The notes: generated by a model from the letters alone, not told the origin. Counted from the stretch's first letter, positions 17,248 through 25,523 are shown. The stretch is 64,000 nucleotides of DNA from Fumia sp045645505 (GCA_045645505.1 JAZRIW010000002.1:1-64000), one strand, 5' to 3'. Made by a program: numbers and translations.

Positions 17248-19189
17248 ATTCTCTTACTTTATCTTTAACCATTTGTGTAAGCATTTTAGTAAGGTCATCT
17301 ATACTCATTGTGCCCATATCGCCTGCTGTACGTGAACGGACAGCAACCATATTTGCTTCTGCCTCTTTTTCACCGATAATAAGCATAAAGGGAACTTTTT
17401 CAAGCTGAGCTTCACGGATTTTATAGCCTATTTTTTCACTTCTGTCGTCTAATTCAAGACGGAATCCTAAACCAGAAAGATTATCATAAATTTCTTTTGC
17501 ATATTCGTGCTGACGCTCACCGATAGGAAGCACTTTAACTTGTACCGGAGCAAGCCACAGCGGAAATGCACCTGCATATTTTTCGATTAAAAGAGCAAGA
17601 GTTCTCTCATAACAACCTAAAGATGTGCGGTGGATAATGTACGGATTTTTTGAAGTTCCGTCAGCATCAACATATTCCATTCCAAATTTCTCAGAGAGTA
17701 GCTGGTCAATCTGAATAGTGATAAGAGTATCTTCTTTACCATGAACATTTTTAATCTGAATATCAAGCTTAGGACCATAGAATGCTGCTTCACCAATTCC
17801 GATAGCATAGGGGATTTCAAGGTGGTCGAGAATTTTCTTCATAGTGCTTTGGGCTTCATCCCACTGTTCAGGTGTACCAATGTATTTTTCACGGTCATTG
17901 GGATCCCATTGGGAAAAACGATAGGAAACATCTTCATAAAGTCCTAAAGTTTTAAGCATATAAATCGCAAGTTCAAGACAACCTTTAAATTCATTTTCAA
18001 GCTGAGAAGGAAGACACATTAAATGTCCTTCGGAAATGGTAAACTGACGTACTCTGATAAGTCCGTGCATTTCACCTGATGATTCGTTTCTGAACAAGGT
18101 TGAAGTTTCATTATATCTTAAAGGTAATTCACGGTAAGAACGTTTTTTACTTAAATATGCCTGATACTGGAACGGACAGGTCATGGGACGAAGTGCAAAT
18201 ACTTCATCATCTTTTTCTTCATCACCGAGCACAAACATACCGTCCTTGTAGTGACCCCAGTGGCCGGAAACTTTATATAAATCGCTCTTTGCCATAAGGG
18301 GAGTCTTAGTGAGTTGCCAACCGCGTTTTTGTTCTTCGTCTTCCACAAAACGTTGTAAAAGCTGAATGATTCGAGCTCCTTTAGGAAGCATAATAGGAAG
18401 TCCCTGGCCAATTAAATCAGAAGTTGTGAAAAGCCCTAACTGTCTGCCTAAAAGGTTATGGTCACGTTTTTTAGCTTCTTCAATTCTTGCGAGGTGTTCT
18501 TCAAGCATAGATGATTTTGGAAAAGCAGTACCATACACTCTGCAAAGCTGTGTTCCTTTTGCATCACCTCTCCAGTAAGCACCGGTACAGTTTGTAAGTT
18601 TTAATGCCTTAATAGGAGCAGTGGAAATAAGATGAGGGCCGGCACAGAGGTCGATAAAATCGCCCTGGCTGTAAAAACTGATATTTTCACCTTTATCAGC
18701 GTGTTCCTTGCAAAGCTCAACTTTATAAGGTTCGTCCATGTCAGTAAGCTTTTTGATTGCTTCTTCGGGAGAAAGTTCAAAGCGTTCAATTCTTAAATCT
18801 TCTTTTACGATTTTTTTCATTTCGGCTTCTATTTTTTCTATATCCTCAGAAGAAAAAGGAGTTTTTACATCAAAATCATAATAAAATCCGTTGTCAATAG
18901 CAGGACCTATTGTGAGTTTTGCAGTGGGATAAAGGCGTTTTACCGCTTGGGCTAAAACGTGAGAAGCTGTATGCCAGAATGTCTTCTTTCCTTCTTCATC
19001 ATCAAAAGTGCAGATGGAAAGAGAGGCATCTTCATTTACAGGGTAGCGTAAGTCAACTACCTGATTGTTAATAAGCCCGCAGCAAGAATTGCGGAAAAGT
19101 CCCATGCTTAAATCTTTAGCGATATCTCCGACAGTAGTTCCTTTTGCATATTCTTTAACACTACCATCTTTTAAAGTGATTTTAACCAT
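17246..19189 (-). CDS. thrS: Threonyl-tRNA synthetase
   Basis: A 647-residue class II synthetase with the N-terminal TGS domain (1-62), the SAD editing domain (about 65-225, with HTASHVLAQA and the CAGPH motif), the catalytic core (about 240-540; motif 2 FRNESSGE and motif 3 GCYERTLALL) and the anticodon-binding domain (about 545-647). The frame stays open into the leader to 19300, but the ATG at 19189, with GAAAGGAT upstream, gives the standard MVKITLKDG start. Expression is controlled by a T-box leader. Confidence 0.97.
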   Translation of the reverse strand: MVKITLKDGSVKEYAKGTTVGDIAKDLSMGLFRNSCCGLINNQVVDLRYPVNEDASLSICTFDDEEGKKTFWHTASHVLAQAVKRLYPTAKLTIGPAIDNGFYYDFDVKTPFSSEDIEKIEAEMKKIVKEDLRIERFELSPEEAIKKLTDMDEPYKVELCKEHADKGENISFYSQGDFIDLCAGPHLISTAPIKALKLTNCTGAYWRGDAKGTQLCRVYGTAFPKSSMLEEHLARIEEAKKRDHNLLGRQLGLFTTSDLIGQGLPIMLPKGARIIQLLQRFVEDEEQKRGWQLTKTPLMAKSDLYKVSGHWGHYKDGMFVLGDEEKDDEVFALRPMTCPFQYQAYLSKKRSYRELPLRYNETSTLFRNESSGEMHGLIRVRQFTISEGHLMCLPSQLENEFKGCLELAIYMLKTLGLYEDVSYRFSQWDPNDREKYIGTPEQWDEAQSTMKKILDHLEIPYAIGIGEAAFYGPKLDIQIKNVHGKEDTLITIQIDQLLSEKFGMEYVDADGTSKNPYIIHRTSLGCYERTLALLIEKYAGAFPLWLAPVQVKVLPIGERQHEYAKEIYDNLSGLGFRLELDDRSEKIGYKIREAQLEKVPFMLIIGEKEAEANMVAVRSRTAGDMGTMSIDDLTKMLTQMVKDKVRE

Positions 19190-19212
19190 AATATCAAATC
19201 CTTTCTCAAAAC

Positions 19213-19448
19213 AAAAACACTTCACCCCAAAAATGGGATGAAGTGAATAACTCCATGGTTCCACCCAAATTGCCCGTTTGAAAGGGCCACTTGAAAGCAA
19301 TATAACGGGTGCTGACCGTTGCGCTTAATTCACGCACTCTCCGAGGTGGTAACACTTAATTTTGCCGTAAAACGATTGCAGCCTGATGTCGTTTCTCTCT
19401 GAAAACGGGTTTTTAAAAAAAGTGCGTCCTCTTCAACAATTTACTTAA
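19213..19448 (-). promoter_or_regulatory. T-box leader of thrS
   Basis: A leader of about 235 nt on the minus strand. Stem I is closed by GGACGCACT (19429-19421) pairing with AGTGCGT, and its specifier loop has the codon ACC (19350-19348) followed by A, coding for Thr. The T-box sequence TGGGTGGAACC is at 19267-19257. The terminator is CACTTCATCCCA with TGGGGTGAAGTG (19245-19218) followed by TTTTTG. Uncharged tRNA-Thr should stabilise the antiterminator and allow thrS expression. It fills the otherwise gene-free stretch between thrS and the gene at 19544. Confidence 0.93.
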
Positions 19449-19455
19449 TAAATTG

Positions 19456-19484
19456 ATTGTATCACTATAAAAAACAAAAGTCAA
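19456..19484 (-). promoter_or_regulatory. SigA promoter of the thrS leader
   Basis: On the minus strand TTGACT (19484-19479), 17-nt spacer and TACAAT (19461-19456). It lies just upstream of the T-box RNA. Confidence 0.8.
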
Positions 19485-19492
19485 GAGTCAGG

Positions 19493-19521
19493 TTGAACTT
19501 GATTTAAAAATATGGTAGAAT
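19493..19521 (+). promoter_or_regulatory. SigA promoter of the BaiN-type gene
   Basis: TTGAAC (19493-19498), 17-nt spacer and TAGAAT (19516-19521), 22 nt before the start codon. It is placed back to back with the thrS promoter. Confidence 0.72.
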
Positions 19522-19543
19522 ATTTTTAAGAAAGGAGAGGCTT

Positions 19544-20767
19544 ATGAAAAATATTGCAATAATTGGCGGTGGAGCATCAGGTATGATAGCTGCTATTGAG
19601 GCCGCTTCTTTTGGGAGTTCTGTTACAATTTATGAAAAAAATGCAAGAGTTGGAAAAAAGCTTTTGGCTACCGGCAACGGAAGATGTAATCTTAGTAATC
19701 GTGATTGCGAAGAAAAAAGATATCATGGTAGAGATACAAGTTTTATTTTACCGGCCTTAAAAAATTTTGATGTAAAGAGTACAGAAAAGTTTTTCAGTGA
19801 ATTGGGTATTGAGATTATAGAACTCGAAGAGGGGAAACTTTATCCGTATTCCTTGCAGGCATCTGCAGTACTTGATGTTTTGCGGATGAAACTTGAAGAG
19901 CTTGGAGTTAATACCGTATGTGAAACTGAAATTACAGATATTTATACTAAGAAAAACGGGTTTACCCTGTGGAGTGGGGATAGATGCTTTGAAGCAGATG
20001 CTGTTATTTTAGCCGCAGGCGGAGAAGCGTCATTTCAGCTTGGTGGCACAGATAGCGGGTATAAGCTTTTAAAAAAATCAGGGCATAAAATAATACCAAC
20101 TTTACCTTCTATCGTACAGCTTAAAACCGATATGAAAGAAATAAAACCACTTTCGGGCCTTAAAATGGAAGCTAAGTTGAGTTTATTAACAGGAGATAAA
20201 ATGGTTTCAACCCAACAAGGTGAGCTTTTATTTACCGATTATGGAATATCAGGTCCACCCGTTTTACAACTTTCAGGCACAGCTTCAAGAGCTATACACA
20301 AGGGTAAAAAAGTGTTTGTAAATCTTGATTTATTGCCTTTTATAGAGGAAAATGAACTGCTTAATTTCCTTAGCGAAAGGAAATTAAAACATTCCGGCAG
20401 AAGTTTTGAAGAGTTTTTGGTGGGCTTTATTCCCAAAAGGTTAGGACAGGTTTTATTTAAATCTCTTTCTCTTTCACCATTGTCAAGAACAGTCTTTGAA
20501 TTAACAGAAAAAGATTTAAAAGCTCTGGCTTTTAAACTTAAAAACTTTAAAATAGAAGTTCTTTCCACAAACGGAATGAAAAATGCACAGGTTACAATAG
20601 GTGGTGCCGATACTTCAGAGTTTTATAACGATACTATGGAATCTAAAATAATTCCCAATCTTTTTGTTTGCGGAGAAGTTTTGGATATTGATGGTGATTG
20701 CGGAGGTTTTAATTTACAGTGGGCATGGTCGTCAGGAAGACTGGCAGGAGAGAGTGCAAGTAAATAA
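19544..20767 (+). CDS. FAD-dependent oxidoreductase, HI0933/BaiN family
   Basis: A 407-residue flavoprotein. The N-terminal dinucleotide motif GGGASGMIAA (8-17) and the family signature NGRCNLSN (about 45-52) are present, and the C-terminal FAD motif CGEVLDIDGDCGGFNLQWA marks the HI0933 family. A member from Clostridium scindens (BaiN) was linked to bile acid reduction, but most relatives are uncharacterised, so no substrate is claimed. The ribosome binding site is AAAGGAGAGG. Monocistronic. Confidence 0.9.
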   Translation: MKNIAIIGGGASGMIAAIEAASFGSSVTIYEKNARVGKKLLATGNGRCNLSNRDCEEKRYHGRDTSFILPALKNFDVKSTEKFFSELGIEIIELEEGKLYPYSLQASAVLDVLRMKLEELGVNTVCETEITDIYTKKNGFTLWSGDRCFEADAVILAAGGEASFQLGGTDSGYKLLKKSGHKIIPTLPSIVQLKTDMKEIKPLSGLKMEAKLSLLTGDKMVSTQQGELLFTDYGISGPPVLQLSGTASRAIHKGKKVFVNLDLLPFIEENELLNFLSERKLKHSGRSFEEFLVGFIPKRLGQVLFKSLSLSPLSRTVFELTEKDLKALAFKLKNFKIEVLSTNGMKNAQVTIGGADTSEFYNDTMESKIIPNLFVCGEVLDIDGDCGGFNLQWAWSSGRLAGESASK

Positions 20768-20771
20768 AAAT

Positions 20772-20800
20772 AAAAGGCTGCAAATGCTGCAGCCTTTTTA
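20772..20800. terminator. Bidirectional terminator
   Basis: AAAAGGCTGCA (20772-20782) pairs with TGCAGCCTTTT (20788-20798) around AATGC. It lies between converging genes and overlaps the stop codon of the leftward gene by a few bases. Confidence 0.85.
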
Positions 20801-21901
20801 ATATGTCACATCGGAAAGCATAACATCAACGATACCAAGCTTACTATTTAGTCGCAGTTTGGAGTTGTAGGTCGAAGAAGATGCCAAAAGATTGGTATCA
20901 ATGAGCTTTGAATTCAAGTGTATATTGATTTTAATTCCGGGGTTTTTATTAGTGATTGTGCATTTTCCGCCATGAAGTTTAACAGTTGTTTTAAGAATAT
21001 CATAATACATTTTCTTTATAGCATACGGTTCACCTGTTGCATCAAGTTCAGAAGTTTCAGATGGGTTTGCTGAAGTGATTGAATTATAATCTGTTGTGTT
21101 GTCTTCAAGGGTTAAAATCATATGGTTGTTAAAAAATTCTGTTTTACATAGTAAAATACCACTTTCTTTTGTGAAAAGATATGAGGTGCTTATTATGTTA
21201 AGAATAGCAGTGGCAAAAAGGTTTTTATCTAAATCGATAATGCCGTTTTGGTAGTCCGGATCAAAGATAAATGTGAGATTTGTCGGTGCTAAAACAGACT
21301 CAACCTTATTCATAAGAGGGATAAAGAACATATGAAAATCAGTTTCCGTTTTATAAATAGATAATTCATCGGAAATGGTGTGGTAGGTATCGAAGTTAGA
21401 TGATAATTTTAAAAGCAGACGGCAATTCCGTTCAATATCCTTAATATAGTGTGAAGATTCGTAATCTTTTTGCGCTTCAAATCTTTCTGTGAGAAGTTCT
21501 GAAAGATTAAAAATACTGCTTAAGCGTTTGCGTATATAGGAAGACAGTATTTTTATATCACGATGTTCTGAGGGGATGTTATTTAAATTAAAATTTTCAG
21601 TTTTACGATATATAGCTACATAAAGTGTTGCTTTATCAGATTGTGGAAAACTGATAATTTCAAAAAAGTCAGTATTATTTTCATTGTTATAAAATTTAAA
21701 GGAAGCGTTATTGTCTAATATCAGGCGCGAGAAAGAAAAATCAGGGAAAACTTCACAGAGAGAAGCATTTTCCGGGATTTCAGGGAAAGTTTCTATAGCC
21801 TTTTTGTTGAGCCAAAGGATTTTGTAGTCTTCTTTGAAACAGATGCAAGGCATTTCATTTTCTTCATATAAAGTGTGAAGGCAACGAATTTTATCTTCCA
21901 T
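20798..21901 (-). CDS. Degenerate PAS/histidine-kinase-like protein
   Basis: A 367-residue soluble protein with no membrane segment. Residues about 1-110 look like a PAS domain (ICFKEDYKILWLNKKA is a typical PAS start). Residues about 112-170 align with a histidine kinase dimerisation helix pair, but the segment where SHELRTPL is expected reads SSYIRKRLSS, so the phosphoacceptor His is missing. A divergent ATPase-like part follows (about 185-330): the N box is reduced to AILNIIS, the G1 box reads EDNTTDY without its glycines, and no G2 box is seen. It is probably a non-catalytic sensor or scaffold. No response regulator is adjacent. Confidence 0.6.
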   Translation of the reverse strand: MEDKIRCLHTLYEENEMPCICFKEDYKILWLNKKAIETFPEIPENASLCEVFPDFSFSRLILDNNASFKFYNNENNTDFFEIISFPQSDKATLYVAIYRKTENFNLNNIPSEHRDIKILSSYIRKRLSSIFNLSELLTERFEAQKDYESSHYIKDIERNCRLLLKLSSNFDTYHTISDELSIYKTETDFHMFFIPLMNKVESVLAPTNLTFIFDPDYQNGIIDLDKNLFATAILNIISTSYLFTKESGILLCKTEFFNNHMILTLEDNTTDYNSITSANPSETSELDATGEPYAIKKMYYDILKTTVKLHGGKCTITNKNPGIKINIHLNSKLIDTNLLASSSTYNSKLRLNSKLGIVDVMLSDVTY

Positions 21902-22043
21902 AACTACTCCTTATTAATTTTAATACCCATTTTATTATATCATTTTTTATTTTTTTGTAAAGCAAATTATTAAATAAATATTTCACCTTTACTTTTCACA
22001 TAAAATGGGCTACTATAAATATAGAAAGATTTGGGTGAAAAAG

Positions 22044-22709
22044 ATGGTAAAATTAAAAAATGATTGGGATAATTTTTTTGAAAATGAATGTAAAAAGGAT
22101 TACTTCAAAGAGTTATTTCAATTTCTTAAATATGAGTATGAAAATGAAATTATTTATCCTTTAAAGGATGATCTTTTCAATGCCTTTTTGCTCACGGAGT
22201 ATAATTCAGTTAAAGCAGTGATTATAGGACAAGATCCGTATCATGGCGAAAACCAGGCACACGGACTTGCTTTTTCGGTTTTGAAAGGAGAAAAAATCCC
22301 TCCATCGCTTAAAAATATTTACAAAGAGCTTAATCGTGATCTGGGTATTGAGATTCCATCTCATGGAAATCTCATAAATTGGGCAAAACAAGGTGTACTG
22401 CTTATGAATGCCGTTCTTACGGTAAGAGCAGGACAGGCAAATTCTCATAAGGGAAAAGGTTGGGAAATTTTTACTGATAATGTTATTAAGTATTTGAATT
22501 CTCGCGAAAAACCTATAGTTTTTCTTTTGTGGGGTGCTGATGCACAAAAAAAGGAAAAATTTATTACTAACAAAAATCATCTTGTTTTAAAATCGGTGCA
22601 CCCAAGTCCGTTGTCAGCTTCAAGAGGTTTTTTAGGTTGCGGACATTTTTCTAAAGTTGTTGATTTTTTGCAAAAAAATGATATGAAAATTGATTTTAAA
22701 CTCGATTAA
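22044..22709 (+). CDS. ung: Uracil-DNA glycosylase, family 1
   Basis: A 221-residue DNA repair enzyme that excises uracil from DNA. The catalytic water-activating motif GQDPYHG is near residue 61, the Gly-Ser/Leu intercalation loop HPSPLSASRGF near 184, and NAVLTV near 120. The length is standard. The frame continues upstream to 22005, but ATG 22044 is preferred because GGGTGA lies 5-6 nt before it. The flavin reductase gene starts 11 nt after the stop. Confidence 0.96.
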   Translation: MVKLKNDWDNFFENECKKDYFKELFQFLKYEYENEIIYPLKDDLFNAFLLTEYNSVKAVIIGQDPYHGENQAHGLAFSVLKGEKIPPSLKNIYKELNRDLGIEIPSHGNLINWAKQGVLLMNAVLTVRAGQANSHKGKGWEIFTDNVIKYLNSREKPIVFLLWGADAQKKEKFITNKNHLVLKSVHPSPLSASRGFLGCGHFSKVVDFLQKNDMKIDFKLD

Positions 22710-22720
22710 GGAGAATTATT

Positions 22721-23314
22721 ATGGCAAAAAAAGTTTGGAAGCCGGGTACTATGCTTTCACCCGTGCCTCCGGTTATGGTTTCTTGTGCTTTGGGAGAAAC
22801 AAAAAATATATTAACAATTGCCTGGACGGGGATAGTAAATACAATTCCCGCTATGACATATATTTCTGTACGCCCTGAAAGGTATTCATATAATATAATC
22901 AAAGAAAGCGGAGAGTTTGTGATAAATCTTACCACTAAAGATTTAACAAGATATGCGGATTTTTGTGGAGTGAAAAGCGGAAGAGATGTAGATAAACAGG
23001 AGTTTTGTAAGCTTACTTTTGAAGAAGCCTCTCTGGTTAAAGCACCCTTAATTGCCGAAAGTCCCGTTAATATTGAATGTAGAGTAAAGGAAATTATTCC
23101 GCTTGGAAGTCATGATATGTTTTTAGCGGAGATTGTTGCTGTAAATGTCGATGAGAAGCTTATAGACTCAAACGGAAAGCTTCATCTTGATAAAAGCGGA
23201 CTTGTAGCTTATTCTCACGGAGAATATTTTGGCTTGGGAGAAAAGTTTGGAAGTTTTGGATATTCAGTCAGAAAAAAGCCTATATCAAAAAGAAAAAGAA
23301 AAGTTAAAAAATAA
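22721..23314 (+). CDS. Flavin reductase-like (FMN-binding) protein
   Basis: A 197-residue protein of the flavin reductase-like domain family, split-barrel FMN binders (PF01613 type). The features seen are PVPPVMVSC, the ITIAWTG-type strand, YISVRPERYSYNII and the FVINL strand that contact FMN, all within residues 10-70; the Lys-rich C-terminal tail (SKRKRKVKK) is not part of the domain. Members act as NAD(P)H:flavin reductases or as FMN-binding redox proteins in anaerobes. The partner is unknown. It is translationally close to ung (11 nt), with AAGGAG upstream. Confidence 0.88.
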   Translation: MAKKVWKPGTMLSPVPPVMVSCALGETKNILTIAWTGIVNTIPAMTYISVRPERYSYNIIKESGEFVINLTTKDLTRYADFCGVKSGRDVDKQEFCKLTFEEASLVKAPLIAESPVNIECRVKEIIPLGSHDMFLAEIVAVNVDEKLIDSNGKLHLDKSGLVAYSHGEYFGLGEKFGSFGYSVRKKPISKRKRKVKK

Positions 23315-23326
23315 TAAATAAAAGTA

Positions 23327-23355
23327 TTGCAAAATTTTAAAATGAGATATATAAT
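23327..23355 (+). promoter_or_regulatory. SigA promoter of acpP
   Basis: TTGCAA (23327-23332), 17-nt spacer and perfect TATAAT (23350-23355), 32 nt before the acpP start. Confidence 0.78.
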
Positions 23356-23387
23356 TATAAAAAACGCATTAATCAGGAGGAGAATAT

Positions 23388-23618
23388 ATGGTATTCGAAA
23401 AGGTAAAAGATATTTTAGTTAACCAATTAGAAGTAGATGAATCAAAAATTACACTTAATGCATCGATTATAGATGACTTGGATGCAGATTCTCTTGACCT
23501 TGTTGATATGGTTATGTCTTTGGAAGAGGAGTTCGATATAGAAATTTCCGATGAACATATTGATATTATCAAGACAGTCGGTGATCTTGTTAAATATATA
23601 GAAGAAAACTCTCATTAA
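23388..23618 (+). CDS. acpP: Acyl carrier protein
   Basis: A 76-residue acidic acyl carrier protein. The phosphopantetheine site is S37 in DADSLDLVDMV. It carries acyl chains in fatty acid synthesis in the cytoplasm. The gene is alone, with its own promoter and terminator, and no fab gene lies in the window; it may be the primary or an accessory copy. The ribosome binding site is AGGAGGAG. Confidence 0.95.
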   Translation: MVFEKVKDILVNQLEVDESKITLNASIIDDLDADSLDLVDMVMSLEEEFDIEISDEHIDIIKTVGDLVKYIEENSH

Positions 23619-23637
23619 TTTTATTTAAAGAAAAAGG

Positions 23638-23668
23638 AAAAGCAGAGCCTAAGCTCTGCTTTTTTTTG
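23638..23668. terminator. Bidirectional terminator after acpP
   Basis: AAAAGCAGAGC (23638-23648) pairs with GCTCTGCTTTT (23653-23663) around CTAA, followed by T. It also lies 9 nt beyond the stop of the leftward Cys-rich gene. Confidence 0.9.
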
Positions 23669-23676
23669 TTTTAAAA

Positions 23677-23799
23677 TTAACAGCAACCACAGTCGTTGTT
23701 ACAACCGCAATTGTTATTAGAGAAGTTGCCACCGCCACAGCAGCAAAGCAAAAGGATGATGATTAAAATCCAACTACAGTTTCCACCAAAACAGTTCAT
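23677..23799 (-). CDS. Small Cys/Gly/Asn-rich protein (40 aa), unknown
   Basis: A 40-residue gene with a perfect AAGGAGG 8-9 nt before its ATG. The product starts MNCFGGNCSW, has a short hydrophobic run (ILIIILLL), then CCCGGG and a C terminus of NCGCNNDCGCC; 10 of 40 residues are Cys. Similar tiny Cys-rich proteins are common in Clostridia genomes and are sometimes annotated as high-cysteine chorion-like proteins, but no function is established. It lies downstream of sigE on the same strand and has its own SigK-like promoter element, which suggests expression in sporulating cells. Confidence 0.72.
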   Translation of the reverse strand: MNCFGGNCSWILIIILLLCCCGGGNFSNNNCGCNNDCGCC

Positions 23800-23828
23800 A
23801 AGAGAACCTCCTTAAAAGTATTGTACTG

Positions 23829-23857
23829 CATACTATGTAATGGCTTTTTATTGTGTT
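23829..23857 (-). promoter_or_regulatory. SigK-like promoter of the 40-aa Cys-rich gene
   Basis: On the minus strand AACA (23857-23854), 16-nt spacer and CATAGTATG (23837-23829). The known SigK consensus is mACm-N16/17-CATAnnnTA; only the last base differs. The start codon is 29 nt downstream. Confidence 0.45.
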
Positions 23858-23867
23858 ACAAAGATTT

Positions 23868-24572
23868 TTAAAATTCTTTTTCCATATCCTTTTTAAGCTT
23901 TTTAATAATTCTTTTTTCGAGTCTTGAAATATAAGATTGAGATATACCGATTAAATCCGCCACTTCCTTTTGAGTTTTCTCGTGTTTGCCGTTAAGCCCG
24001 AAGCGAAATTCCATAATTTGTTTTTCACGTATATTAAGACGATTTATGCAGTTCATAAGCGCATTTTTTTCAGCTTCTTTTTCCATATTTTTATTAACCA
24101 TATCTTCGTCGGTGCCGAGAATATCAGAAAGTAAAAGTTCATTTCCGTCCCAGTCAATATTTAAGGGTTCATCAAAAGATATTTCTGCTTTCTGGTGGCT
24201 GTTTTTCCTTAAATGCATAAGGATTTCATTTTCAATACAGCGAGAAGCATAGGTGGCCAGTTTTATCTTTTTTTCGGGAGAAAAGGTATTTACAGCTTTT
24301 ATAAGCCCAATAGTGCCGATAGAAATGAGATCTTCAAGATTGATTCCTGTTGATTCAAATTTTTTGGCTATATATACCACTAACCTTAGATTATGAGTGA
24401 TAAGTTTTTCTCTGGCTTTATCGGGATTTGTTACTAAAAGCTTAAAAACCTCCTCTTCCTCTTCAGGATTTAGTGGCGGGGGAAGAGTTTTAGTTCCGTT
24501 TATGTAATTTATCTGGCCTTGAAGATGTAAAAGTGTAATGAGCTTTTCTTTTATTTTACTAAAAAAAGACAT
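23868..24572 (-). CDS. sigE: Sporulation sigma factor SigE
   Basis: A 234-residue sigma-70 family factor that runs early mother-cell gene expression in sporulation. An N-terminal pro-sequence of about 25-30 residues precedes the PPPLNPEEE stretch; region 2 (NLRLVVYIAKKFE, DLISIGTIGLIKAV) and the strongly conserved SFDEPLNIDWDGNELLLSD follow, and region 4 ends with ISQSYISRLEKRI. It is made as an inactive precursor and activated by SpoIIGA, encoded 9 nt upstream. The gene for SigG, which follows sigE in many spore formers, is not next to it here. Confidence 0.96.
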   Translation of the reverse strand: MSFFSKIKEKLITLLHLQGQINYINGTKTLPPPLNPEEEEEVFKLLVTNPDKAREKLITHNLRLVVYIAKKFESTGINLEDLISIGTIGLIKAVNTFSPEKKIKLATYASRCIENEILMHLRKNSHQKAEISFDEPLNIDWDGNELLLSDILGTDEDMVNKNMEKEAEKNALMNCINRLNIREKQIMEFRFGLNGKHEKTQKEVADLIGISQSYISRLEKRIIKKLKKDMEKEF

Positions 24573-24581
24573 AAGGTTTCC

Positions 24582-25439
24582 TCATTTCTTAAAGAGTGAT
24601 TCTCCCGCTATGGCATCAACTTCTCTATTTGCAAGCGGCTTGAATATCGGAACAATTACGCAATTAACACTTTGTTTTTCATTATCTTTTATTACAATAA
24701 ACAAATCGGGTTTAAATCCTAAAAACACACCTTTATCTGCGATTGTATCGTATGGTACAATCTGTGTTTTTAATGCGTATTTTTGAATTTTTGGTGAAAT
24801 TAAATTTTTCATATCGTTAAGAGCTTCAATCGGGATGATTTCTGATAAAACATTGGTGTTGCAAAATACGGCAGGAAGTCCATTTATTGAAAATGCCTTG
24901 TTGCCTGTATCTAAAAAAAGTTTTAAAGCAGTTTGTTTTTGATTTACTGTAATTTCTGCATCGAAAATAAGAGTTTTGGGTATAAGCCTTGAAAGGAAAA
25001 AATTTATAAGTTTTATAAAACTGTAAGCAATAATAGTTGAAATAATCAATATTATAGCAGAGAGATGATAGTAAACAATACCATTTCTTATAACAAGTTT
25101 CGGAGGAGTAAAAGAAAACCAGATTAAAATCATAAGTCCTGCAAAAATAAAATTTATACTAAAAAAACAGACTATTCTTTTTATAAAGATTGAAAATTTT
25201 TCAAACCCGAAATTTATAAGTATTATAGTCATTGCCATTAAAAGTTTCAAAATAGTTAAAATGAAAAAATTCAATTCCGGTAAAAAAATAATCAGGGAAA
25301 AAATTCCTCCTACGCTTGAAGAAATACCTCTTTTTAAAATATTGGCTTTTGATTTTATGAAAATTTCAGTAGATAACAAAAGAATGTATGTAATATAGAT
25401 ATTAATTCCGATTAAAATATCAATATAAATAACTGTCAT
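24582..25439 (-). CDS. spoIIGA: Sigma-E processing peptidase SpoIIGA
   Basis: A 285-residue membrane aspartic protease that removes the SigE pro-sequence after the septal signal from SpoIIR. About five hydrophobic segments fill residues 1-150; the C-terminal cytoplasmic half carries the catalytic motif FLDTGN with Asp near residue 177. The ribosome binding site is AAAGGATGG. It is the first gene of the spoIIG operon with sigE, the universal arrangement. Confidence 0.93.
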   Translation of the reverse strand: MTVIYIDILIGINIYITYILLLSTEIFIKSKANILKRGISSSVGGIFSLIIFLPELNFFILTILKLLMAMTIILINFGFEKFSIFIKRIVCFFSINFIFAGLMILIWFSFTPPKLVIRNGIVYYHLSAIILIISTIIAYSFIKLINFFLSRLIPKTLIFDAEITVNQKQTALKLFLDTGNKAFSINGLPAVFCNTNVLSEIIPIEALNDMKNLISPKIQKYALKTQIVPYDTIADKGVFLGFKPDLFIVIKDNEKQSVNCVIVPIFKPLANREVDAIAGESLFKK

Positions 25440-25467
25440 AAAACCATCCTTTTAAGGAGATATATAT

Positions 25468-25500
25468 ATTATATTTCTTTTCTTTTGAAAAAAATGTCAT
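25468..25500 (-). promoter_or_regulatory. Candidate spoIIG promoter with long spacer
   Basis: On the minus strand ATGACA (25500-25495) and perfect TATAAT (25473-25468) are separated by 21 nt. The B. subtilis spoIIG promoter is known for a 22-bp spacer and activation by phosphorylated Spo0A. On the other strand a TGTCATA, a 5-of-7 match to the 0A core TGTCGAA, covers the -35. The assignment is inference. Confidence 0.45.
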
Positions 25501-25523
25501 AACCTATACTTTTTATCTTCTTT

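Noticed and set aside
19190..19300. 37-residue extension of thrS
   Set aside because: It is translated T-box terminator and antiterminator sequence; the ATG at 19189 gives the normal TGS start.
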